From: Schistocephalus solidus
Lineage: Eukaryota > Platyhelminthes > Cestoda > Diphyllobothriidea > Diphyllobothriidae
Direction: 5' to 3'
Length of the DNA: 64,000 nt
NCBI GenBank assembly: GCA_017591395.1
Contig: WEDG01002015.1
Coordinates: forward strand, 1-64,000
Positions within the stretch are counted from its first letter, which is position 1; each line of letters begins with the position of its first letter. A model generated the notes under the pieces. That model saw only the letters and a program-made list of their open reading frames with translations, did no database searches and had not been told where the DNA came from. Below, one piece after another: positions 1-12,913 of the stretch. The translations under genes were made by a program, and so were the position numbers.

Positions 1-275
1 CCGATTCGCGCGCGGAAGGTGCGGTGACAGCGCGGGCATGTTGGAAGGGCCTGGGCATTGGCGATGTTGATCCGGGGCGCTGGTGACTTTCGTGCCGCTC
101 TTTTGCTCTTGGCAGTGGCGATCCTGTTGGCTTCGTCGATTGCTGCCCCTGTCTTCACTGTTCTCCTCCAAGCCGATCGATTTCGGGCAAGGTCCTCCCA
201 GGACTCCGGGTTGATCTGCAATTGCTTCAGGGAGGTCTTCAGAGTGTCTTTGTGGCGTCGTACTTGACCCCCTTG

Positions 276-767
276 TCAACGAGAACCCATGGCGAGATCT
301 CCATAGAAGATTCGTTTAGGTAGCCTTTCGTCATCCATCCGCACAAGGTGACCGCTCCAGCGCAGTTGCAGTTGTTTCAACTGAGCGAAAATGCTGAGAA
401 TGCCTGTTCGTTCCAGCACTTCCGTGTCCGGTATCCTGTCTTGCCAACTCAGCTTTAGTATTCTGCGGAGACAGCTGAGGTGGAAGTGGTTGAGCTTTCG
501 TGCCTGCTTTTGGTAGATTGTCCACGCCTGCGCTCCATACAGCAGCGTTGGCAATATGACAGCTTTGTACATCTTGAGTTTGGTTGTGAGGTGGAGACCA
601 TGTCGATTCCAGACCACATTTTGCATGCGTCCAAAGGCTTGGCTGGCTTTAGCGATCCGATGGGCGATCTCATCGTCGACTTTGGTGCTGCGTGAGAGAT
701 TGCTGCCTAGATACGTGAAGGTATCTACAGATTTAAGTTGGGCGCCATTGACATTAACACACGACAC
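276..767 (-). pseudogene. RT C-terminal domain of zinc-finger LINE
   Basis: An open stretch of 163 residues matching the region after the RT palm and before the zinc fingers in the other LINE copies. Recognisable landmarks are the FTYLGS motif, the LLYGAQAWT segment, the [10 protein letters not shown] segment and the [18 protein letters not shown] segment typical of RTE-like elements. It is preceded by a deletion of the RT core and is therefore not functional. Confidence 0.8.
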
Positions 768-1181
768 ATCTCCTGGAAGAGCACTGTGATCTGTTTGATC
801 ATTTGTGGTCCACCATGCTTGTAAATCTCAGCAGGGTTCGTGTCCGAGCCAGGTGCTTTCCTACAGGAGAGCTGCTGTACGTCTCTGATGGTTTCTTAGA
901 GAGAGTGCGGTAGATCAAGTTCGGCGTTGATTTCCACTTCAGGCAGGTGATCGATGGCAGCGACGGAGATAGTGGAGGGTTGGTTGATAACGCTTTGGAT
1001 ATGTTCTGCCAATCGCGTCAGGATTTGCGTCTTCTCATTAAGTAGCGTCCTGCCGTCAGCACTTTAGTAGAGAGGCGGCGCCTTTGTCGGGAGATCCGTA
1101 GACAGCATTGTAGTCGGCGAAGATGTTCTTCCATTTGTTTTGGTTCGCATACCTTTGGCTCTCCTTGGCTTTTCGGGTCAT

Positions 1182-1718
1182 TCAGGCGTTCTGCACCCCC
1201 CGCAGCCGCTGTTGTATAAGGTGATGACTTTTGTAGAGGGCTATCTTGTTAGCAGCGGTTGGGCATTTGACGTAGGCTTTGTGCAACCGTTTCTTCTCGG
1301 CAAGCAGAGTGTTGATGGCTGCGTCGTTTTCATTGAACCAGTCCTGGTGTTGATGATGTGCGCGGCCGAGGACATCTAGAGCGGTGGATTTGACCGTTCC
1401 CCTCAGCTGGCACCAGCGGTTATCCACTGAGGCCTCCTCGTCGGCAACTGGGAGGTTGGCTAGCCTGTTGGCCAGTTCGGTGCTGAAATGGTGATGATGA
1501 GCAGACGCATTCAACAAAACAGTATTCAACTTATCTTGTGGTCGCTTACCTTGGGGTCTCCTGCGTGGTCGCAGACAAAGCCTCGTCTTGGAGATGATGA
1601 GAAAATTATCCATCCATCCGTCGGCACTGGGGTTCGCCTTAGTCACTATATCGTCCTGTTGGTCACGCTTCCGGACGAGGAAATAATCCAGTGGGTGCCA
1701 CACGACCGGTTGTCTTCG
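1182..1718 (-). pseudogene. End of endonuclease plus EN-RT linker of zinc-finger LINE
   Basis: Minus-strand coding remnant. The segment near 1700-1560 matches the last part of an APE-type endonuclease (degenerate version of the SDH-like motif, followed by an RPRRRPQGKR basic run). The part at about 1490-1182 is the linker with ELANRLANL and HQDWFNENDA motifs, also seen in copy 3 (39754-39401). Positions 790-1180 continue the linker and the start of RT with several stops. Confidence 0.7.
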
Positions 1719-3100
1719 TAGATTGCTGCCCATGCCTTCACTGTCCTCCTCCAGGCCGGTCGGTGCTAGCCGAGGTCCTCCCAGGTCACCAGGTTCATTT
1801 TCAGTATCTTCATGGAGGTCTTCCAAGTGTCCTTGCAGCGTCGTACGTGACCACTTCTCAACGAGAACCCATGGCGTTATCACCGTAGAAGAATCGTTTT
1901 GGTAGTCGTTCGTCGTCCGTCCTCAAAATGTGGCCACTCTAGTGCAGTTGAAATTGTTTCAGCTGAGCATAAATGCTGAGAAGTCCTGTTCGTTCCAACG
2001 CTTCCGTGTCCGGTATCCTGTCTTGCCATGTCCGCTTTAGTATTCCGCGCAGGCAGCTGAGGACGAAGTTGTTGAGCTTCCGTGCTTGCCTTTGGTAGAT
2101 CGTCCACGTCTCTGCTCTATCCAGCAGCGTCGGCAATATGACAGCTTTGTACATCTTGAGTTTGTTGCTGAGATAGAATCCGTGTCGATTTCAGACCACG
2201 TTCTGCATTCGTCCAAAGACTTGGCTGGCTGTGGCGATCCGATGGACGCTCTCATCGTCAACTTTTTGTGCTGCGGGTGAGATTGCTGCATAAATACGGG
2301 AAGGTATTCATAGATTTCAGTTCGGCGCCATTAGCATTGATGTGAGCTGCGATGTAGATGGTATTCGGCAGCGGCAGATGCATCACAACCGTTTTCTCAG
2401 TGTTTATGCGCAGTCTGAAGTCGTCACAATCGGCAGCAAAGAGGTTCATGCTCCTTTACATTCCCTCTTCTCTCGTTGCATTGAGTGCGCAGTCGTCAGC
2501 CAAGAGAAGTTCGTGGATGGTAGCTGTGAAGACACGCGAGCGGAATTGCATCCATCGTTGGTTGAGGAGTCGGCCGTCCATCCGGTAGGCGATGCGGATC
2601 CCGGGGCGTTCTCTACGGTATGCGTCCGTTAGCATGGCAGAGAACATGAGACTGAACAGTTGGGGGCCCATACGCAACCCTGTTTTACTCTGTTGGTCAC
2701 TGCGAATGCTTCGGATACTTTCCCATTGTCAGTAATGCGCGTTATCATCCCATCGTGAAGATGACACACCATATGCGTGAAGCGTTCAGAACAGCCGAAT
2801 TTCTGCATGATTTTCCACAGCCCGTCACGGTTGACAGTGTCAAAGGCTTTCGTCAGATCCACCAAGGTAGCGTAGAGGCGAGTCCGTATCTCCTGGCACT
2901 TCTCGTGCAACTGGTAGGCGTTGAAGATCATTTCGATTGTTCCTCAGTGTCGTCGGAAGCCGCATTGGCTTTCCGGGAGCAGTCCTTGCGCCAGGTGCAT
3001 CATCTTGGAGATGACGAAACAATGATCCGTCCATCCGTCGGCACTGGGGATCGCCTTAGTCACCAACACGTCCTATTGTTCATGCGTCCTATTGCCACAC

Positions 3101-3230
3101 GATAGTTTGACCGTCGTGTTTGACGATTTCCGCCGTATGCTGTGCAGGGACGGTGCCTCGCGCTGGATTATAGTGAGAGTAGTCTTGCGCTAAATCTACC
3201 TCACTCTCTGTTCCTTTCCCCAACCTGGAG
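3101..3230 (-). mobile_element. 3' end fragment of zinc-finger LINE
   Basis: About 130 bp matching the terminal part of the LINE 3' UTR seen at 36560, 41376 and 16790 (AGTTTGACCGTCG start, then the GTGCAGGGACGGTG block). It sits immediately left of unit A. Confidence 0.65.
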
Positions 3231-4554
3231 GTGCCACACACACACAGGAGTGGGTGGTTCGGTTTGAAATGAGAGGGAGAATGCCATTGATGTCCCATGA
3301 GCATGAACATATACGTCAAAGAACGTGCCTCTCACGTAGGTAAGCGGACCACCTACCAGAAACAATGGCACATCTTACGGTATTCCAGAAAGGCTCAGTA
3401 AGGAAGATTGGAGCCTGACCAAATTGCCTAGTCTGTACGACATCTCCGCATGGCGTAAACGGGCTCTAGTCACCTGGTTTTCCACATTTTAAGATTTTTT
3501 ATGCACAGCGGACGCTTGGATTCTTCTTGCGTGTTGGACGGTCATGCCGAATGCGCATGTTGACATGCTCAATTGTGGATTAATTGGTTAAATGACCTAA
3601 GAGAAAAGTTTGACAGTGACGCAAATAAACGACCGAAATGATTGTGAATGAGAACCTCCTCACCTGATGGTTTACCGTTCCAACCTAAAGGTTCCTCATG
3701 TTCTAAAAGGATGGTTCTGCGAGCTTTCAGTTTTTAATTAACAAAAAACAGCGTTCTAAGTGTACTGAAGCGTTTGCTGAGGATATCAAGTTACATTGAG
3801 CAATAAAAGGACAGGCTGACATGCTCTTACCTGCAGCGACTATGTAATTGACATGATAAGTGGTTCCTTATGTTGAATTTCGCCAAATATCCAGTTATTA
3901 ATGAGTGATATAGTGACAGGACAGTAGCATTTGGGAGATTGTTGACAAATTGGATATATTACAATCCAGACGCTTGTGTGAAGCACCTACCCAAATAAAT
4001 TTGAAACAATCCTTAACTAGTTAGCATCTCACTGCTGGAGACCATATGACAGAAATCGAAAAGAGGGCCAGGGGCTAAGTGCTTTCGCCGCTTATCCGAT
4101 GAATTGAAGGTTTAAAAGTTTTGGATCCTATCACAGGTGACACGAGCTGATGTATTCGTCTTTCTGGAAGAATTCAATATAATGAGCCAGGCTTCAGTTC
4201 TTTTTGAACAAACACGAATGGCAAATCTCCGTGACCGCCGATAAACCCTGAAGGCAAATCACAACAGGCCTGAATCACTGACTGGTTTCTTCTTCCAGGG
4301 GATGTAGAAGACTAATACAAACTATCTGAAATGATTCTCTTGATACAGGACTTCGATGCGTTGAAAAGACGAGAAGATGCGTTTTATTTAGTTACCGGAA
4401 ATGTTAGTGTAGAGATACAATTGGCAAAACCTCGTGTTTAACCGGATCAACGTTCAAAAAAGAGGTGTATATTTATGCAAGTTTATTGCGTCAAGAGAAC
4501 ACACAGGCTGTTAAGCAGGCATTGACCACGGCTGTTCTCACCAACAGTATGCCA

Positions 4555-6100
4555 GCCTTTTATATGTGAAGTCCCCCGTCCGAAATGCGCGTCCGCGCCT
4601 GAGTTTTGTGTTTCTGTGGCCAACCTATAAAATAACACAGGTAGCTATCGGTGTCAAGGCATTGGCGAGCCGAAGTCTACGTCACACGCACTAGTGCTCA
4701 CTAAACATCACCTTGAAAATTATTTAAGACGAGGCTGGCAACGGCCAAGCAAACAGAACAGCTATAGAAATATGTGCATTGTTGCCAGACAACGTGTTGG
4801 CATCGCACACCGGCACAAAGTTAGCATGCCCAGTAGGATGGTGAAACTCAAGGAACGAGTAAACACCAAAAGAAATCAGGGGTACTTTACCACATCCCAT
4901 GCATCAATTGTCCTTGTAATGACACAGGCCAAACTAAAAGCAGGCTTGGATCACGCATACGTGAACATAAATTGGCGATGCAACGGTTTGAAGAACTATC
5001 GCAAGTTGCTGACCACACCTAAAAAACAGGGAATGAGTTCAATTTCACAGCTGTCAAGATAATCACCCACGCTGAAACCAAGACCAGGGGAGAATTGATT
5101 GAACCCTGGTCCACGGATAGGACCTCAATCAATCGATGTATTGAGTTGGCGCCAGTCTACAGAGCCCTGCGCAGTCACGTACAGACTTGAGTCAGTGATC
5201 CTTGGTTGGTTTGTATCCTCTATAAGGGTTGCCTTTTTGTTTGCTGTTGCTATCTCTAACGATAGACTCTGGTAGGAGTTTAAAAGCTCAGAATACTAAA
5301 AATATGCGTACAAATAAAAGGCAGAATGATGAAGCGTCACTCACCGATCAAGTTACGGAACACACATGCCCCATGGTAAAGCGTTCGATTAAATGACCAA
5401 TGGTTGCTGGTTCGAATCTAGGTGGTCCAAACTTAGGATTGAGGATGACTGACTGATGACAGCTACTAAGCCAGAAATTGCCGTTTTTGTCTCTGTTTTC
5501 TTTGTCGGTACTCCATCATGTGTAAAAGGCAGAATAATAGTAATGAAATTCAATGCCCGTTAACATAGATTGTCCAATTAGACATGGTGTTATTTGGGCA
5601 TTCAGTGAAAAAAATGCCTGATTAATACGTCTTGGGGGTTGCATTGGGTAGTAGGAGGTACGAAAGAGAAAAACTGCAGCCCGGAAATTTACACCAGTCT
5701 AGAACGGGAAACTGGCAAGAGCGTTGCGAGATATATCAGTCTCCATACCTTTCCAAAGAACTGGGATATGGAACCGGACCGCGTTGGATCAAGCAAGCAT
5801 TGTTCTCCGCTACCTAATGAAGTTATGCCACAACATTCCACACGAGGCAACAACAGACAAAGAAAATAAAGATCATTACACACCATCATTGCAGAAAACT
5901 AAGCTCAGGAACCCTGCACCCAGAAAAATTGTTAGTCTTTCTGAATTCAAACATTACTGAAAGTCGGCAATCAAAGGAGATTGCTGCTGTGGAATTCTTC
6001 TAACTTTCCGTGCCAGAGGAAGAAATATGAAGACCTCACTGTAACTGTTGCATCAAGGGTGTTCAAGATGCTTCAAAGTAGTATGACCTGCTAAGTTAAG
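4555..6100 (+). mobile_element. Penelope-like element fragment, copy 1
   Basis: First half of a direct repeat whose second half is at 6535-8085. Translating 4694-5190 in shifting frames gives the C-terminal part of a Penelope-like element: basic lead-in, a decayed GIY-YIG endonuclease core, a REHK-type segment, then a tail with the sense EFNF..VKII.HAETKT, ELIE and SINRCIELAPVYRALRSH. No reverse transcriptase domain is visible. The copy is broken by frameshifts around 4870-4960. The segment 5540-5960 is shared with copy 2 but has no recognisable coding sense. Confidence 0.7.
5360..5540 (+). repeat. tRNA-like SINE, family 2
   Basis: Contains a pol III B-box-like GGTTCGAATCT near 5409 and a tail (AAGCCAGAAATTGCC, then a T-rich TCTTTGTC segment) shared with 7295-7475, 20335-20475 and 26820-26995. 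The shared tail with diverged heads supports a dispersed SINE family. Confidence 0.5.
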
Positions 6101-6534
6101 GAAGACATTTCGGTCTACTGGACACACTGGTGTACTTTCGGCATTAAGCATTTGATCCGAATCGGCAATATCTTCATTTTCTTAATCTTAGCGCCGGAGG
6201 CCAGCCGAAACGATCGATATCTTCCTGACCACTACTTCTCAGCTTCTCTACGAGGTCTTCCAATCTACGAAAGGCTAGATTACTTCGTTAATTTATTCAT
6301 AAAGTTTATCTGCCTAAAAACTTTGTCCCATAACTTTAGGAACGTTTCTACTTTTGTCAGCTGTCATGCTTAGCAAAGTGTATCCTTGGGGCAGTGCGAA
6401 AGTGTGCCATGAACGGGAATTCAACCAGGGCACAAGTGTGCAGTGTCCTTTCACGTCACCATCATCTCACGCCGATTTCGCTGATTTGAATTTATATGAT
6501 GGAAGAAGCATGCGACGCGTTATGAACGACTGTT

Positions 6535-8085
6535 TTTGATATGTTTAGTCCCCCGCCTGAAATGTGCGTCTGAACCTGAGTTTTGTTCTGCTGCGGCCAC
6601 CGATGAAAACACAGTCGAATTTTCCGTCATACGCACTAATGCTTACTAAACATCGCCTTGAAAATTATTAAAAACGAGGCTGGCAACTGCCAAACAAACA
6701 GAACAGTTATAAAAATATGCGCATTGTTGCCGGACCAGGTGCTGGCATCATACACCGGCACAAAGCTACCATGCCCAGCAGGGTGTTGAAACTCAAGCAC
6801 CGAGTTAACCCCGAAATGCAGTCTGGGATACTGTACCGCATCCCATGCCTCAACTGTCATTGTACTTACACAAGCCAGACTGAACGCATGCTGGGATTGA
6901 GCATACGCGAACATAAGTTGGTGGTGCGACGAGGTGATGAATTATCGCAAGTTGCTGACCACACCTAAAATACGGGGAATGAGTTCGATTTCGCAGCCGT
7001 CAAGATAATCGCCCAAGCCGGAACCAAAACGAGCGGAGAATGGATTGAATTGTAGTCCACAGATGGGACCTCAATCAATTGATATATTGAGTTGGCGCCG
7101 GTATAAAGAGCCCTTTGCAGCCACGTCCAGACTTGCGTCAATGATTATTGGTTAGTTTGTATCACCTATAATTGTTGCCTTTTTCCTGGGTGCTGCGATC
7201 TCTGACATTGAGCCCCAGTAGGACTTCAAAATCTAAGAATAGTAAAAATATTCGTACAAATAAAAGGCAGAATGATGAAGTGGTGCTCACCAATCAAGGT
7301 ACGGTTCATGCTTGTCCCATGGTAGAGCATTCGACTCAATGAGCAAAGGTTGCGGGATTGAATCCCAGGTGGTCCAAAGTTCAGATTGAGGATGACTGAC
7401 TGATGACGGCTAATAAGCCAGAAATGGCCATTTTGGTCTCCGTTTTCTTTGTTCTTACTCCATCATGTGTAGAAGGCTGGATAGTCGTAATTATGTTGAA
7501 TGCTCTTTAACAGATATTCTCAACATAGGCGTGGTGTTCTTTGGGCATTCAGTAAAAAAAATCCTGACAAATATTTCTAGGGGCTTCGTTGGATTGTTGG
7601 AGTTATCAAGGAAAATACTGCAACCCGCAAACTTACACCAGTCCAGAACGGGGATAACAGACAGGAGTGCTGCGGGAGACATCAATCTCCATACCTTTTC
7701 GAAGGATCAGAAATTTGTAACCGGACAACGGTGGATCCAGCAAGCATTGTTCTCCGCCAGTTAATGGAGTTATTCGGCACCATTCAACGTGACATGCCAA
7801 CAGACAAAGAGAATTAAGATCATTACACACCATCATTCCGGAAAAATGAGTTCAGAATCCTGCACGAAGAAAAGGTTTTGGTCACTCAGAATGCATAACA
7901 CCACTGCTTACCGGCATTAATGTTGGAGAATTCTTCTAACCCTGGGTATTTATTCCGTAAATCAGAGTAAAGAACTGAACAAACCTAACTATCTATGCCA
8001 GAGGATGAAATATGTAGAACTCGGGGTAACTGCTGCGTCGAGGGTGGTCAGGAGTTTTCGAAATAGTACTACATGCTAAGTGCTG
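6535..8085 (+). mobile_element. Penelope-like element fragment, copy 2
   Basis: Second half of the direct repeat. The open frame at 6717-6968 (83 residues) shows the GIY-YIG endonuclease region of Penelope-like elements: GILYRIPCLNCHCTYT, followed by a RMLGLSIREHK segment and a GDELSQVADHT tail. The remaining C-terminal tail (EFDFAAVKIIAQAG, SINRYIELAPV) continues past a stop to about 7150. The GIY-YIG and Arg-containing helix are imperfect, so activity is unlikely. Confidence 0.75.
7295..7475 (+). repeat. tRNA-like SINE, family 2
   Basis: Same family as 5360-5540, carried along in the second half of the direct repeat. It has a degenerate B box (GGATTGAATCC) and the AAGCCAGAAATGGCC tail. Confidence 0.5.
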
Positions 8086-11000
8086 AAAAGCCAAAAATAA
8101 TTCGTTTTGAAGTCGTTGAAGCAACAGCATATCAATACCTATGATGAACTCAACTTCTTGGTACGTTTTTATTCGGGGTTCCTAGGTTAAAACTGTTGTG
8201 ATAAATGGCTGCTGGACGGGGTCTGTTTCCACTTGTTCCATAGGTTGCATGAAGCTAAATAAAAACGAACAGCATTTCACGCCAGGTTTAACTAACTTTT
8301 TATAGGGGCTGAATTCGAGGTCACTTGTTTTAAAATTACGAGGATAAACCCGATCATAATGTGTGCTTTGGTAACGATCAGCTTGCAATGTTCTGAAAGA
8401 TAGGTATTGTTGTAGTATAACTTACCCAGATCCTTAATTACTTCGGCCCCATTTAGGATCGTTACCAACAACTATGACTGTGGATTTGAAAAAAAATTGG
8501 AATTCATAAAGCACTCTGAACGAGAGCCCGAACACAAGGATATGGACATTAACACCGTTTCTGAAGGAGGAAGTCTTCAAGAGAAGGCGAGGATATTTGA
8601 CAATCAAAAGCTTTTAGGAAATCAAATCGCCTGATATAAAAGTAAAAGTAAGGTCGCTTAGTTTTTATAACCTTATCAAAGAATGGATTCCACATAGCCC
8701 CAGCCTAAGCCCTGGGTCTGCCTAAAAAGGATGCTGAAGTTTAAATGCAATAGCAAAAGAGGTGCATGATAAGAAGGTCGGGCTTATATGCTCAAGCTGT
8801 AAGCTGCCGAGATGAGTCACAATTTCTTACAGAGACATAGCAAAACGCGTGCGTAGGTGCTCCGAAATCAATTCCTGACTCAGTTTTTTCATAACATGAG
8901 GTAAATATTAATGTTCCCGTGAACATTTGACTCACCCGATTCAGTTTGGACTTTTATCCTTATATATAATCTGCCTCAACGAGGGCCAGCTCATGTTCAT
9001 GCAGGAAATTGTGGCTGTGCGGCAACATGCCTGGTCGCTATCCAACAAATAAAGCCGCATACGTCTTCAGAGAAAAAAGTAAAACCTTCATCTAGGTTTT
9101 TGGGGCTGTTTGTACTTAAATTCCGACCGTATACACTGCATTACTAATTGTTACAGTTATATCAAAGTTGGTTATCCCGGTTAAAAGGAGGGCACCTGGG
9201 CAAATTAAGGTCACTAGAAATGCAATTACTTATCTGTATTAGGATTTCTTGCAATATAGATTGAAGCAGACGCAAAGAATCAAATAAATGGAAGGAATAA
9301 GCTTTATGTATTTGCTCATTTCATCAATCACGATTAACATCAAACACAGACAAGGATATGCAAAAATCACAAAAACGATCAGTACCGTTGTGTTCCATGA
9401 GCCCGAAGGAACTCTTAAAAAGTATTAGTAATAAACCAGTATATCCATTAGTTCATTGTTTTGTACAGAAAAATAAAAAGCCTTCGTTGTCATAACATAT
9501 TCAACTCGTTCAAGAATTAGATGGGGTTCCATCATTCTGTAGCGCGGTACGAAGCAGAAAAATTTCTTTCCAAACTCATTTTATGTGACTGAGACGATCT
9601 GAATGTATTATGCGCAAATGTTTTCTCCAGAAACTGTTCTTCGTTCCCCCCTGAATTCCTAAGGTGTTCGTTACGCATTTTCATTAGCGGGAGTGCGAAT
9701 AGACAGGCATATATCTGTTTGCTTTCTCGCCTCTAATTTTATGCTTAAAGTTTTCTTTAACACACCACAGGTAATCATAAAATATTAATTCTAGAGATGT
9801 TTGAACAAAATACAGTTTTATTTCACTGTTTTCCTGAGCCAACAAAAATTGCTATCGAAAAACAGGCTTGTTTATAATTAGGGAATGCTATTAACTATTT
9901 CGGAACCTTAGCCCTGACTTCAAAAGCCTGGCATATTCCTCCGTAAAGGCATTGCACATTTTAATGTATACATAAATTTTGAATGTCAATGACCTTGACG
10001 GCAGTGTTTTAGTGGACTGCAAGCACCCCGAGCCTTTAATCCTTCCATTGCTTTTAGCACCCATATTTCTGACCTTAACTGAGTCCACATTGAACCGTTC
10101 GTTTGCGGTAATTTTTATGTATTTTTTTAATTTCCACTAATAAAAATGCGTACAGAAATTTCAGAAAGCCACTTCCTTGAATAGTTTTAAAGATAATTTT
10201 AACATATTTCAATATATGGCAATATGTTGTCAAAATCGTTTAAACGATTAAAAGACGATTTAAATCATAGTTATGACTAAGATAATTTTTTAAAACACAT
10301 TTCAGTATTTTAAAGAAATATTTAGACTCTTGGTATTCAGAGTGTGAATATATTTCTTTCTAATTATTTCAATTGAAAGATTAATCTTTCACCGGCCATA
10401 ATTTAATCAATGGAAGAAACCTAGTTTGGTATAATGGCAACTGTTTTTCACGTCTTAGTTAAGACAATTGAAAACTCTGATGTGACTTTTACCAGAAACA
10501 TGACACCAGCTCAATGAGTTAGTCAATATGATAAACCACGCTATATTTTTATCTTCAACTTATTTTATTTTGGACCTGTTCAACCTTCATAAATATTAAT
10601 ACTGCGTTCTGTGTATGAGCTCTGAAACGGCCTGATACACTACGTGATGCGCGATGTCTCTTTATATTTGTCAACGGTAGAACTATAAGTTCCGTTATGA
10701 CGATAAACTTTGGTTATATTATTCTTTAGTAAAGGCTTACTAACTGTCCAGCTGATCTGTTTTCACAGTTTGACCTTTAAATTATAAAAAGCAAGTTGTA
10801 TTCTAAATACCCGTGTGGATCTCTCTACGGCCCATTTTGAGCTCTAAGAAATTTATTTTTGAAACTTCCTCACTAAATTCATGCGAACACTACTCACACA
10901 TGTAAAGGTGTTGATTCCGTTAGTCTGGATCCCGGCTGTTCGTCGTCTAGTGTTCGGTATTTAGCTTTTTAATTTAAACTGTCCGGCGTTTCTGCTTAGG

Positions 11001-11424
11001 GGAACTGACCGTGAACCCACACTTTCCTCTCATTGGTGTTAATAAGTGTGCGGTGACGCCATCCTTGCATAACATAATACCGAGTTAAAGAAGTTCGAAA
11101 TTCAGAAAATGAAACCAACACGACCTGCCACTGATGACTCTCCAGTGTTCAAACGTAGGTAAAACTCTGTCGAACCGTCTATTTTGGCATGCCTCACACT
11201 CAGTCAAACCGAATGGTGACACAGTTCCTGGTGAAAATGGTTCTTTTTTAAATAACGGAAGCGAATGTGAGAGTCACAGATTCTTGTTTGAAAGAAAATA
11301 ATCGTGCGATCATTGCAGGAAAAATCGCTTAGGGCCCAACTTTTGGACTCTTGTATGAGGCCATCATCCGAATTTATGATAATTCTACAGCCACTTGGCA
11401 GTTATTTTGTCCAATAAAGAGCAA
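8086..11424. other. AT-rich DNA of unit A, no gene recognised
   Basis: From 8798 it is paralogous to unit C (48270-48540, then 53265-55370). No convincing coding region is seen. A block at 9880-10100 is unusually well kept relative to C (53885-54150); on the minus strand both can be read with a KSNGRIKGSGCLQSTKT segment, but no family is recognised. Confidence 0.5.
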
Positions 11425-11690
11425 AGAATCGATGGCATGCATCAATGGCTGGGAATTGGGCTGCGCCTCTTGGACTCCTGAGCGAAGTGCGTCATAGCTT
11501 GGGGCATATTAACGTGTACTTTGACGGATTTGGGGACAGACACCTAGACCTCCAACAGTTTCCGTCCCATATAATTACTGGCTTGCGCCATTAACCGCAT
11601 GCTCGCAACTTATAATTCGCGACCTTCTTCTAAGGTGTGAGAAACGAATTAAGTTAATGATTTGCCTTTTCAAACGGCCCACTTATGCTC
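11425..11690 (-). pseudogene. Penelope-like C-terminal relic, unit A
   Basis: The minus-strand translation resembles the tail of the Penelope-like GIY-YIG protein (HT..EGREL..AS, then K..GRKLLEV, then SVKVHVNMP). This copy has at least four in-frame stops. Equivalent relics lie upstream of the MMACHC exon in units B and C. Confidence 0.5.
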
Positions 11691-12206
11691 CATTATCTGT
11701 GAACTGAGTCGTTATTTGATCTTTCCGAGGAGATTCGCGACATGCATACGTTTTAATTCCACCTTGGTTTCCAGTCGTATTCTCTTTTTACATTTTCCAC
11801 AATAAGAAATGTCTCCTGGATATACTAATTGAAATTATGCAGTATATTAATGCGTGACTTGTTAATTTTATCATATTGTGAGCCTGTTTGCATTGGCTTA
11901 TCTTCGGATTCCATAAATATTTTAAGCTCCTATTTGCACATTTAGAATTTGTCCACCGGTGTGCCGCAATTTGGCATAATGTTCGATATCTTCCGAGGTG
12001 ATGAAGTAAAATGTAATTAAATGCTTTCTCTTTCTTGCGCAGATGGTTTTAATAAATTCGATCTTGCTCTCATGAATTGACTTTTTTGGCTCTATCTTCA
12101 TCCTTATCCCTTTTTTGTTTGAATTTTTACCTTCATTAAAAAGTATAATATGTCTTTTCCACTCTCTCTAGTAAAATTCGACGTTGATCTTATTAGGTTC
12201 ATTGTA

Positions 12207-12913
12207 ATGGCGTGCAGTTCCAACTTGACAGTGTATAATGTACAACTTCCCTTTGGTGCATCCCCATCCTCCACGACCGAACCAGTTACAATTTCGACCG
12301 GTGATGTCGACGCTATTGTTGACGCTTTCAATAGTCTCCTCAAGCACTATGGGTTTGAGGTTCATCCGTTCCTTGTTGGCTGGTACAACGAACTCTGTTC
12401 GCCGCGTCTGCAGTTATCCGGATGCCCACCAGACCAATTGGCTCTCTGCATTATCAGCACGCCAGAAATGTTTGAGCGCAGCTTTTTGCCCCATATTATC
12501 GAGTGTCTCTCTTGTGCACCAAATTTGACAGCTTCATACGAGCAGTTTAATTGGCCTAAACATTTTTCGCCTCAGGATCACCTCGACCGTTCCGTATATC
12601 TGCGTATCACACATGCAGTGAGCGTGTTTTCTGACCGCCTCGATGAATGTCACCACCTCCAGGGCGTTATAGAACAGATAAAAGAATGTTTTTGGTCGCC
12701 AGATTATGCTCTTCAACCCGTAACAAGGATGCCACTGGTCCATTCCAGCGCTGCGGGCCACGCTGCCGGTGTTGCTTACTTCCACAGCCCTAGTGAGGCT
12801 GTGGAAGTTGGGGTCAAGGAATCAAGTGAAGTTACTGCTCTTGGAGTGGGCACACCTCACCGTCTTGTTGGCTGTTCTCTGCATCCCTACCATGGTGGCT
12901 GGTTCGGCTTCCG
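12207..12913 (+). CDS. MMACHC: MMACHC (CblC) cobalamin-processing protein, exon 1
   Basis: MMACHC is a cytosolic chaperone/reductase that strips the upper ligand from incoming cobalamin and passes it towards methionine synthase and methylmalonyl-CoA mutase. The exon encodes residues 1-235 plus two bases of codon 236. Residues 49-63 (GFEVHPFLVGWYNEL) match the family N-terminal signature. Further on are CIISTPEMFERSFLP, an AAGHAAGVAYF segment holding the conserved His (human H122), and SLHPYHGGWFGFR at the end. The exon stops at TTCCG|GTGAGT. Joining to 17499 makes codon CGC, the Arg equivalent to human R161. The ATG at 12207 is preferred because it is kept in all three paralogues, whereas the upstream ATG at 12150 is separated by a stop in unit C. 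Starting at 12150 would add 19 residues. The N-terminus (residues 1-35) is longer than in human and not conserved. Confidence 0.9.

Larger units (their letters stand above)
1..3095 (-). mobile_element. Zinc-finger LINE copy 1, rearranged and broken
   Basis: This is a degenerate non-LTR retrotransposon read on the minus strand. From right to left it holds RT core (about 2990-2350, with an AFDTVNRDG-type motif at 2629-2931), RT C-terminal region (2340-1720), the end of the endonuclease and the EN-RT linker (1718-1182), a second RT C-terminal region (767-140) and the first zinc finger (130-1), continuing off the window. The order EN/linker/RT-C next to a second RT-C cannot come from one insertion, so two partial copies have been joined. 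In the left part the RT catalytic core is missing: sequence matching the RT C-terminal side (near 62715 in copy 5) abuts sequence matching 63533 at about position 764. In the right part RT core abuts the end of the endonuclease at about 2996. Stops and frameshifts are frequent. Confidence 0.85.

Noticed and set aside
12150..12206. Upstream in-frame ATG at 12150 as the MMACHC start, or an upstream exon joined at the CTCTCTCTAG at 12171
   Set aside because: The 12150 ATG is not supported by the paralogues (unit C has an in-frame stop) and the acceptor-like AG exists only in unit A. The ATG at 12207 is kept in all three. It cannot be excluded without transcript data.
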